Assembly: GCA_903847975.1 (NCBI GenBank)
Contig: CAINFC010000122.1
Span: forward strand, 1 to 64,000
From: an uncultured Acidobacteriota bacterium
Lineage (GTDB): Bacteria > Acidobacteriota > UBA6911 > CAINFC01
Direction of reading: 5' to 3'
Length of the DNA stretch: 64,000 bases
Position 1 is the first letter of the stretch. Each line of letters begins with the position of its first letter. Below the pieces are notes generated by a model, which was given only the letters and a program-made list of their open reading frames with translations, had not been told where the DNA came from and made no database searches. Below are positions 9,721-16,311 of the stretch, piece by piece. Made by a program: the position numbers and the translations under genes.

Positions 9721-9750
9721 TTGACAGCAGGCCCCCTTTTGCTCTATCAT
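9721..9750 (+). promoter_or_regulatory. Sigma70-like promoter for the radical SAM gene
   Basis: TTGACA at 9721-9726 and TATCAT at 9745-9750, separated by 18 bases. Transcription would begin near 9757 and leave a leader of about 230 bases before the radical SAM start codon. Confidence 0.5.
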
Positions 9751-9756
9751 CTGCAC

Positions 9757-9986
9757 TGGGGCTACAGGAGAAGCAAAAGGAAAGCCAACCTTTCACCAGG
9801 TAGATTCGTCGGGCCGATGGCTCTGGTATTCCCCTGCCGGAGGGCCTGAGCAGAATCGCTCTCACATTTTGCCGCCGTCCTGGCTGACTTACTGCCCTTG
9901 GCGTAAGCCATTTGGATATGGGAAGAAAAAAGCGGTTCGCGGTTTCTTCTTATCTGGGTACTCAACGTAAGGCCGAAGGAATTGGC
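9757..9986 (+). other. Long leader of the radical SAM gene with hairpins
   Basis: About 230 bases between the predicted promoter and the ATG at 9987 hold no convincing gene. A hairpin at 9922-9949 has a 7-bp GAAGAAA/TTTCTTC stem capped by GCG-GTT-CGC, and a CTTAC/GTAAG pair lies just upstream. I compared it with the cobalamin riboswitch core and found no match. It may be a regulatory leader, but no known class is recognised. Confidence 0.3.
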
Positions 9987-11603
9987 ATGAGGATACTTTT
10001 TTTCATTCCCGACAATCGGATCACCCGCAACCACATGCCCGTTCTCTGGCCCTGGCTGTTGAGAGCCTATACCCCCCCGGAGCACCAGGTGACCATCATT
10101 GATGGTAATTCCAGCCGGGTTTCCGCCGAAAATATTGCCGAGCTGGCTTCCGAAAAGAAGATCGACCTGGTGGGGATCGGCGCCATGACTCGTACCGTTC
10201 AGACCGCTTATGACGCGGCAGACCAGGTTCGGAAAAAAGGGATCCCCGTGGTCTTCGGCGGGCCGCACGTCAGCAGTTACAGCAATTCCAACGCGGACGA
10301 TTCCCGGGAAATTACCGGGGAAGCCGCCCAGCACTGCGACAGCATGGTGATCGGGGAAGCCGATGACCTCTGGCCAGCGATTCTGCAGGATGTGCAAAAC
10401 GGCCGGCTTCAGCCCCTTTACCGGGCGATTCAAAAGCCGAATCTTCAGAACTATCCGCGGATTCCCTGGGAAGAAGCCAACCTGAAGCAGTTCACAGTGA
10501 TTCCGCAGGCGATACGCCAGATGATTCGGGCCAGCGGCTACCGGGAATTCGACTTCAATATGACGCCCATGGAGACCGGTCGCGGGTGCCCTTACGGCTG
10601 CGATTTCTGTTCCGTGACCAATTTCTTCGGGGATAAGGTCCGGGTGCGGACCATCGATAGCGTCATCGAAGAAATGATTCTGCTCAAAGAGCTGAAGCGG
10701 CGCTTCCTGTTCTTTGTCGACGACAACTTCGGCATCTACGACAAATTTGGCCGGCAGGGAGAGGAGTTCCGGGACCGGACCCGCAGGCTGCTGCAGGCGA
10801 TGATCGATCGGAAAATCCGTATTCCGTGGGCGTGTCAGATCTCCACCAACCTGGCCGACCCGGAAACCAAGGAAGGGCGTGAACTGGTCGACCTGATGCG
10901 GGGAGCGATGTGTGTGGGCGTCTACATGGGCCTGGAGTCGGTGGCTCCCGGCTCGCTGAAAGAGGTCTCCAAATCGTTCAACAAGCCCGCTCATTACGGC
11001 CGCATCCTGGATTACCTGGACCGGTCCGGGATCTATACGCTTACCGGCTTCATTTACGGGATGGACTCCGATCAGCCGGGCGTCGCTCAAAAAACATGGG
11101 AAGAGGTTCGCCGCTACCCTCCCTCGATCATTCCTATTTTTTCGCCGTTGACCCCGCTTCCGGGGACCCAACAGTACGCCCGTTTGCGCCAGGAGAAGCG
11201 GCTGGTGGAAGGGCACTGGCGCAACTACCGGGCTTATGTACCTCCCTTTGAGCCCAAGCAGATGTCCGCCGAGCAGTTGCAGTCGGAAGTCCGCCAGGCC
11301 TGGCTTCTGGCCTATGATCCCGCCGCGATCCTTCAGCGCCTGCGTCTGATGCGCAACCGGCCCTTTTTCGAGCGTCTCCTGGTCTTTGCCGCCAATTTGA
11401 TGCTGCGCGGAGTGTATTTCCCGCAGATGAACTTTCGCAGCTGGATGCGTCTGTTCTGGGAAAACCGGAGGTCCTTTGGAGAGCTTTTTTTTCGCAGTCG
11501 GCGCCTGGTTTTACGGACCCATGTTCAGCCGCTGCATCACCCCGATCCTCATCCCCCCGGCGCTGTCGCTCCGACTGTATTCCCTTTGCCCACCGATGGA
11601 TAG
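9987..11603 (+). CDS. B12-binding domain radical SAM protein
   Basis: Protein of 538 residues. Residues 1-120 resemble a cobalamin-binding Rossmann domain (VDLVGIGAMTRT, PVVFGGPHVS). The radical SAM core follows, with the 4Fe-4S motif CPYGCDFC at Cys201, Cys205 and Cys208, and a helical C-terminal tail of about 120 residues. The internal ATG at 9987 has AAGGA six bases upstream and begins the domain cleanly (MRILFFIPDN), so the frame extension from 9912 is left out. Class B enzymes methylate or rearrange unactivated carbons in lipids or natural products; the tail is of the kind seen in lipid-modifying members. The substrate is unknown. Confidence 0.85.
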   Translation: MRILFFIPDNRITRNHMPVLWPWLLRAYTPPEHQVTIIDGNSSRVSAENIAELASEKKIDLVGIGAMTRTVQTAYDAADQVRKKGIPVVFGGPHVSSYSNSNADDSREITGEAAQHCDSMVIGEADDLWPAILQDVQNGRLQPLYRAIQKPNLQNYPRIPWEEANLKQFTVIPQAIRQMIRASGYREFDFNMTPMETGRGCPYGCDFCSVTNFFGDKVRVRTIDSVIEEMILLKELKRRFLFFVDDNFGIYDKFGRQGEEFRDRTRRLLQAMIDRKIRIPWACQISTNLADPETKEGRELVDLMRGAMCVGVYMGLESVAPGSLKEVSKSFNKPAHYGRILDYLDRSGIYTLTGFIYGMDSDQPGVAQKTWEEVRRYPPSIIPIFSPLTPLPGTQQYARLRQEKRLVEGHWRNYRAYVPPFEPKQMSAEQLQSEVRQAWLLAYDPAAILQRLRLMRNRPFFERLLVFAANLMLRGVYFPQMNFRSWMRLFWENRRSFGELFFRSRRLVLRTHVQPLHHPDPHPPGAVAPTVFPLPTDG

Positions 11604-11688
11604 GGAGCATCCACGTTTGGCGGAAGATGAAAGTCGGGTTTTGCCCGGATCAACAAACGGTTTTTAATACGGGGGAAAGGAATTTTTT

Positions 11689-11895
11689 ATGGCCGCACCG
11701 ACTAAACATTATAAAAGTAAACGTGACCGTGAAAGGGCCCTTCAGGAAAAGCGGAAGGAGAAGATCGTGCGGCGCACGGCCCGAAAGGCGGAAAAAGAAA
11801 GCCATCCCCGTACGGCGGTTGGGGAAGATCCTGATCTGGCGGGAATTGTGCCGGGTCCCCAGCCGCTATCGGCCGAGGAAGAGATGCCTTCCTGA
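11689..11895 (+). CDS. Small Lys/Arg-rich protein
   Basis: A 68-residue protein whose first 40 residues are extremely rich in Lys, Arg and Glu (KHYKSKRDRERALQEKRKEK), predicting a charged helix. The tail is acidic and proline-containing. A good ribosome site, GGGGGAAAGG, precedes the ATG. It lies 220 bases before the RRM gene in the same direction, so a nucleic-acid or ribosome-associated role is possible. No named family is recognised. A longer overlapping frame (11627-12136) was judged a shadow because it runs through the RRM start and lacks a ribosome site. Confidence 0.6.
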   Translation: MAAPTKHYKSKRDRERALQEKRKEKIVRRTARKAEKESHPRTAVGEDPDLAGIVPGPQPLSAEEEMPS

Positions 11896-12018
11896 TCCTG
11901 CGGGAAAGTGCGAAATGGCGAACTGCCTTGCCATGGGAACGTTCCAACAGCCGGTGCTTGCCAGACGAATTCCTCAAAAGAAAAGGCTTTTTTCCCGGGG
12001 CAGGATTTCTATCTGTGG

Positions 12019-12024
12019 TATACT
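12019..12024 (+). promoter_or_regulatory. Candidate -10 box of the RRM gene
   Basis: TATACT lies about 90 bases before the RRM start codon, without a good -35 hexamer. If used, the transcript carries a leader of roughly 85 bases, as is common for cold-inducible RNA-binding proteins. Confidence 0.3.
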
Positions 12025-12114
12025 TACTGACTTAACTTTCAATGTCGCTTCAGAGCTTGTCGGCCAGTGCGCCCATATCCTCTTGCGGCTTTCCCAAACC
12101 TTAAAGGAGGATAA

Positions 12115-12414
12115 ATGGGTAAGAAACTTTATGTAGGCAACCTTTCTTACAACGTGACGGACCGCGATCTCAGCGAGAAATTCGCCGAGTGCGGAACGGT
12201 CGAATCGGCCATGCTGGTGCGCGACAGGGACACCGGTCGCGCCAAAGGATTCGGCTTCGTCGAAATGTCGACGGAAGAAGAAGCGGCCAAGGCCATTCAG
12301 AGGTTCAACAACCAGAACTATGAAGGCCGTCCGATGACGGTCAACGAAGCCAAACCGATGGTTCCGCGGTCTCCCCGCGACAACCAGCGCGGCGGCGGAC
12401 GCAGCCGCTACTGA
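12115..12414 (+). CDS. RRM-type RNA-binding protein
   Basis: A 99-residue single RNA recognition motif. RNP2 is KLYVGNLSY at residues 3-11 and RNP1 is KGFGFVEM near residues 44-51; both carry the aromatic residues that stack on RNA bases. The short Gly/Arg-rich tail (RGGGRSRY) is typical of bacterial and cyanobacterial Rbp proteins that act in cold or stress adaptation. A strong AAAGGAGG ribosome site sits just before ATG. Cytoplasmic RNA chaperone or translation regulator is the likely role. Confidence 0.93.
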   Translation: MGKKLYVGNLSYNVTDRDLSEKFAECGTVESAMLVRDRDTGRAKGFGFVEMSTEEEAAKAIQRFNNQNYEGRPMTVNEAKPMVPRSPRDNQRGGGRSRY

Positions 12415-12681
12415 TAAAAGCAGCGGTCATGCCTGGAAGGTGGCGGAACCGCCGGTCGAAGGACTCCCCTGGAGCATCCCAACGGGCGGCGGCCGCCTAC
12501 CCTCTGCTGATGATTGCCTGCGTACTCCGGCAAATCGCAATGGCAGGTGCAGCGCTCCTCGATTCCCGCCACAGGGCCGCCGTACCTTTATTCTACAATC
12601 CCGCCCCGCCCTTCAGGAGGATTGGTCACCCGGTTGATCCATGGATAAAGTTTGCCGGATGACGATGCAAAGGAGCTACGA

Positions 12682-13047
12682 ATGCGAGCTGTTTTGAGCA
12701 TTACCAAGGCAATCTCTTGCGATACGCGAATACGGATTCTTCAGTTTCTGGCAGAAAGCGAGCTTTGCCTCTGCCAGATCATTGAAATTCTGCGGATGTC
12801 TCCCGCTACAGTGTCCAAGCATCTGTCGATACTATCCGGCTGCGGTCTGGTGGATGCCCGCAAGGAAGGCCGCTGGCGCTATTATCGCCTCCCGGATCAG
12901 CCGACCCTCGAGGTTGCCGCCGCTTTGGAATTTCTGGGCAAAGCCCTGGCAAAATCTCCGGTGACCCGGAAGGACAAGGGAGTCGTCCGCAAGGTTCTGA
13001 AAATGGATAAAGAAGCTCTTTGCATCCACTACAAAGGGAGCGCCTGA
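12682..13047 (+). CDS. ArsR/SmtB-family winged-helix regulator
   Basis: A 121-residue helix-turn-helix protein. ELCLCQIIEIL at residues 27-37 matches the ELCVC metal site of classical ArsR repressors, with Cys29 and Cys31 as thiolate ligands. The recognition helix is SPATVSKHLSIL and the wing follows at KEGRWRYYRL. The ATG at 12682 has AAAGGAG six bases ahead; an upstream ATG at 12652 lacks a site. The family represses metal or arsenic resistance operons, releasing DNA on As(III)/Sb(III) binding. No arsenic transporter or reductase is nearby, so the target is probably elsewhere or itself. Confidence 0.88.
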   Translation: MRAVLSITKAISCDTRIRILQFLAESELCLCQIIEILRMSPATVSKHLSILSGCGLVDARKEGRWRYYRLPDQPTLEVAAALEFLGKALAKSPVTRKDKGVVRKVLKMDKEALCIHYKGSA

Positions 13048-13131
13048 AAAGGCCTGCGACCTGTACCTGGAAGGCAGCACGTCTCGCCCCGCAACGCTTG
13101 CGGCGACCTCCAGTCGGGAAAAGCCTTCCTC

Positions 13132-14658
13132 TCACTGCCGCCCCGAAGCTACCGTTTCCACACGGCTCAGGCGGAAGCAATTTCCCTCGGTGATCGTTGT
13201 GATTTTCCTGGATTGCAGGAACTCACGATCCCGCAGGCCCCATCCCGGCTCCAATACCATCGGGAATGGGGCGCGATGACCGAATGCCCCCGGGCCGATT
13301 TCGTCCAGCAGCAGGATGGAGTCGTAACGGTCGGCAATTTCCAGGGCCGGGCGGACCCGCGTAGAGAAGTGCACTTCCAGGACCCATACCACCCACCAGT
13401 TCAGCTCGTGACGGACGATCAGGATGGTCTTCCCCGGCGGCATCACCGCCTTCATTCGTACCAGTTCCTCATAGGCGGGTTTTCGCAGCGAGGTCAGGCG
13501 GGCCGTTTTTATGGTGAGCATTCCTCCGAGCAGGGCCAAAGCCGTAAGTGGCACCACCGCCACCAGAGCGGTCGGGCAACGACAGAGCAGGAAGGTGAGC
13601 GGTACCAGTCCGGGCACGAAAGCCACGGCCGACAGCCTTTCCGCCAGGTCGAAGGCCAGAAGAGGGGAAGCGAACAGGAGCGTTTCCAAAGTCGTTGCCC
13701 AAAGGATGAGACGGGTGGTCTGATCCACGGCCGCACGGTAGCGCCAGAGGGCGTATGCGCCGAGGAGTCCCAGGGCATTCCCGATCCAGACCCCTGGCAG
13801 ACTGGCCACCGCCTCAAGGCGGGCACCCTGCTGCCCGGCGAGCCAGGTGACGACCGGAGAACCGGCAAAAAACCGGGACGGCTGAATCAGCACGCCCAGG
13901 AAGCGCCAGCCGCGGTCCGGATCCAGCCAGAGAGCTACAAGAATCGCGCCGGCCAGGGCGCCGCCGAAAGCTGCGGCCGGCAGGAAAGCGCGGCCGCGCT
14001 GGGGAAGGAAAACCAGCCTGCACACGACGACCAGGACCAGCAGGGCAGCGTTCAGAGCCAGAGCGCTGATGTGGGACAGGGAGGAGATCACCAGAACACA
14101 TAAAGGAATCCACAGGGAGCGGGCGCGACCCTCGCTCAGAGATTGCATCAGACAGTAGGCAAACAGGAGGCCCAGCGGCAACGCACAGCCGTTTTTTATA
14201 GCTCCTCCCGCCATCCAGAGGGGACTCACCGAGGCTGTGGCCAGGAGTCCGGCAAAAACCATCGCCAGGACCGGACCCGTCCCACTTCCTTTTTCCGGGG
14301 TGAATCTCCGGACAAACAGGTAAACCGGAACAGCGAGCAGCACGGGCATCACCGCGTCGGACCAGCGCACAGCGGCGACAATGGCCGCGCTCTGCTCCAG
14401 GAAGAGCGAGAGGAGTCCCGCCAGGCAGGCCTGCGCATAAAAAACGAGGGGAAAGTCCGGAATGGGGAGCCGGCCGCTGCGCAAAATGGCGCGCACCTGG
14501 ACAAGGTAATAGGCCCCATCGTCCCCGGTCAGAAAATCCGGGACAAGAGAAATCTGAGCACGCACTGCGAAGCCGATCGCCAGGACCGCCGCCAGAGCGA
14601 GGGTTACGCCGCGATCCGTCGGCATGTCTTGCTTCGCTGCTGGCGTCATTTCGTTCAT
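13132..14658 (-). CDS. Polytopic membrane protein, GT-C glycosyltransferase-like
   Basis: A 508-residue protein with about ten hydrophobic segments between residues 20 and 400 and a soluble C-terminal domain of about 110 residues. An acidic LTGDDGAYYLVQ segment in the first periplasmic loop resembles the acidic motif of GT-C polyprenyl-phosphate-sugar transferases (ArnT/PMT/STT3 type). The ATG at 14658 follows GAGG; the frame continues upstream into the interspersed repeat, giving a doubtful 29-residue extension that starts at 14745. A lipid-linked sugar transferase of the inner membrane is the best guess. It converges with the ArsR gene. Confidence 0.6.
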   Translation of the reverse strand: MNEMTPAAKQDMPTDRGVTLALAAVLAIGFAVRAQISLVPDFLTGDDGAYYLVQVRAILRSGRLPIPDFPLVFYAQACLAGLLSLFLEQSAAIVAAVRWSDAVMPVLLAVPVYLFVRRFTPEKGSGTGPVLAMVFAGLLATASVSPLWMAGGAIKNGCALPLGLLFAYCLMQSLSEGRARSLWIPLCVLVISSLSHISALALNAALLVLVVVCRLVFLPQRGRAFLPAAAFGGALAGAILVALWLDPDRGWRFLGVLIQPSRFFAGSPVVTWLAGQQGARLEAVASLPGVWIGNALGLLGAYALWRYRAAVDQTTRLILWATTLETLLFASPLLAFDLAERLSAVAFVPGLVPLTFLLCRCPTALVAVVPLTALALLGGMLTIKTARLTSLRKPAYEELVRMKAVMPPGKTILIVRHELNWWVVWVLEVHFSTRVRPALEIADRYDSILLLDEIGPGAFGHRAPFPMVLEPGWGLRDREFLQSRKITTITEGNCFRLSRVETVASGRQ

Positions 14659-14744
14659 TCGGGCCTCGCATGTTTTCCGGTGATGCTCGGCCATGCCTTT
14701 GCGCGACCCCGCGTAAACCGGCACAGGACGGGTATTCCGAAGCA

Positions 14745-14831
14745 AAGTCCCGTCAGGGACGGCAAGATTTTAGCCCGGCAATGGAATGCCGGGCAGGCTC
14801 CGGCACGGGCAAGTCCCTGTCGGGACGGCAG
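14745..14831 (+). repeat. Three-palindrome interspersed repeat, unit 3
   Basis: This 87-base unit between the membrane-protein gene and the OmpA-domain gene holds AAGTCCCGTCAGGGAC, then CCCGGCAATGGAATGCCGGG, then AAGTCCCTGTCGGGAC. Extended similarity with the minus-strand reading of unit 1 covers 14681-14744 (GACCCCGCGTAAACCGGCAC). It overlaps the upstream end of the open frame of the 508-residue membrane protein. Confidence 0.85.
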
Positions 14832-14871
14832 AACCGGACTCGTCCACCACTTTTTACTCCCTCATCTTCTT

Positions 14872-15780
14872 TTACTGCTCCACCAGCTCGACCCGGCGAT
14901 TCCTGGCTTTTCCTTCCTCTGTCTTGTTGGAAGCCACCGGCGCATAGGGTCCAGCTCCGAAGGAACTGAGGCGGCTGGCGGCCACGCCCAGCCTGCCGGT
15001 CAAGGCTGCTACCACCGCCGCGGCACGGGCCTGGGAGAGCTTCATATTCATGGCCAGGTCGCCGGTGTTGTCCGTGTGCCCGACCACGTGCAGCCGGATG
15101 CCGGGCGACTGGGTCAGCATTTTTGCAATTTCCTTGAGCGCGCCCTCGGACTCCGGCTTGATGTCGGATTTTCCGGTGTCAAACAAAATGTCATAGACGG
15201 CTATGTGGCCGGTGTCAGCCAATCCCTTCTGCAATTCGGCGGCGTTGACGGCGATCTCCTGCTTCATGCCCTCCCGCTCTATGATTTGTATGCCGTAGGA
15301 ACCCTCGGCGATCATCTGCATGTAGGCGTACACTTCCTTGCCGGAAACCATGAATTTCATGGAAACGCTCCAGTTGGTGCACTGGTTGCCCAGCCGGCTG
15401 TCGTATTCGACGTAGGCCTGACACCATTCCGGGTAGGTTCCCAGCACCGTGCCGCCGGCCTTCCGGGCGGCATTTTCGAAATTGCGCATGATCTGCAGGC
15501 CGCTGACCTGCTTGGCGCCTTCGTTCAGCTCATATTTGAGGAGAGTCAGATCACCTTCGATTTCCAGCACCTTCGGCTTCTGCTCCGCCAGCGGAGGGCC
15601 TACCGGAAACTTGCGCATTTCGAACTCGGTGATGTCACAGTCGATTATGTGAAAGCTGGGCATGCGGTTGAAAAGCGGGTAATCCTTGCACCCCTCCGCA
15701 TCCTGGGGACCAGCCTTCAAGGTTGAAGCCGTCAGGCCGAACAGGGCCGTCAACAAGAACACCCAACAATACTTTTTCAT
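14872..15780 (-). CDS. OmpA-domain outer-membrane or periplasmic protein
   Basis: A 302-residue exported protein. The signal peptide covers about residues 1-23, followed by an N-terminal domain of about 160 residues that I do not recognise. A C-terminal OmpA/MotB peptidoglycan-binding domain occupies about 185-300, with HVVGHTDNTGD, NMKLSQARA and GKARNRRVEL as its landmarks. The family tethers the outer membrane to peptidoglycan. The ATG follows GGAGGAAGTTC. The N-terminal domain may confer ligand binding. Transcription ends toward a repeat unit and no intrinsic terminator is visible. Confidence 0.88.
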   Translation of the reverse strand: MKKYCWVFLLTALFGLTASTLKAGPQDAEGCKDYPLFNRMPSFHIIDCDITEFEMRKFPVGPPLAEQKPKVLEIEGDLTLLKYELNEGAKQVSGLQIMRNFENAARKAGGTVLGTYPEWCQAYVEYDSRLGNQCTNWSVSMKFMVSGKEVYAYMQMIAEGSYGIQIIEREGMKQEIAVNAAELQKGLADTGHIAVYDILFDTGKSDIKPESEGALKEIAKMLTQSPGIRLHVVGHTDNTGDLAMNMKLSQARAAAVVAALTGRLGVAASRLSSFGAGPYAPVASNKTEEGKARNRRVELVEQ

Positions 15781-16130
15781 GAACTTCCTCCGGGGTTTGA
15801 AAAACCGAATTACACGCTTTTGCTGATAGATTTAAGTTTACGGCGCCTGCCCGGCAAAAACAAGATCGGAACCACAAGAAAGCCGAGGCGCCAAGGAAAA
15901 CCGGCCTCGGCAGCTACCACTATGTGGATTTATTCCGGGAGCACCGCGCCGGACTCCCAGGCGTCGTATCCCGCACGGCATCATGATTTCCCGCCGTCTT
16001 TACATCGCAGGAACCCTTGCGTTACCATATAAACGAGCTGCTCATGGCCGGGACGCGACCGATTGCAGCGCGGCTGCATGCGCGCGATGTCGTCCCGGTT
16101 CATCCGCAGCCAGGGAAAACCATTTCCGAA
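15781..16130. other. Gene-free region before the riboswitch
   Basis: About 350 bases between the divergent OmpA-domain gene and the riboswitch. It holds a 7-bp hairpin (GCCGAGG at 15882-15888 with CCTCGGC at 15905-15911) and presumably both promoters. I see no convincing reading frame or strong -35/-10 pair. Confidence 0.4.
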
Positions 16131-16197
16131 TCGGCAAACCCATTGCGAAGTGGGGACGCAAAGTCATGGGTCTGATGGCAGACCGCCAGACTACCGA
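16131..16197 (+). ncRNA. Cyclic-di-GMP-I (GEMM-I) riboswitch aptamer
   Basis: This 67-base aptamer shows the GEMM-I core. P1 pairs UCGG (16131-16134) with CCGA (16194-16197). The first hairpin is CCCAUU-GCGA-AGUGGG, with a GNRA tetraloop. The highly conserved GACGCAAAG follows at 16155-16163. The second hairpin is GGUCU-GAUGGC-AGACC with a following GCCAG. This class binds cyclic di-GMP and switches expression of the downstream gene, here the secreted subtilase at 16312. Loop and core matches are strong. The direction of control (on or off) is not read from the aptamer. Confidence 0.92.
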
Positions 16198-16218
16198 AAA
16201 ATGACGAAGGTCTTTCGG
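16194..16218 (+). promoter_or_regulatory. Alternative hairpin overlapping riboswitch P1
   Basis: CCGAAA (16194-16199) can pair with TTTCGG (16213-16218). It uses the same CCGA that closes P1 of the aptamer, so the two folds exclude each other. No long T run follows, so this is not a standard terminator; about 95 bases remain before the start codon. It may be part of the expression platform. Confidence 0.5.
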
Positions 16219-16311
16219 TTTAGCTATACCGGAGGGCAGTCGAATCCAGCGCGAAGTCCAGCGGACAGCGCCTGCAATCGCAGCTCATTTTTTAGGAGGA
16301 GAATCCACGAT

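Noticed and set aside
9757-9986. Cobalamin riboswitch upstream of the radical SAM gene
   Set aside because: The conserved B12-box and the long core helices were not found when I compared the leader by eye.
9762-11216. A 484-codon minus-strand frame
   Set aside because: Antisense to the radical SAM gene, whose three-cysteine motif and B12 domain are clear.
14143-15726. A 527-codon plus-strand frame over the membrane-protein and OmpA genes
   Set aside because: Antisense to an OmpA-domain gene with a signal peptide and strong ribosome site. It crosses a repeat unit and has no motif.
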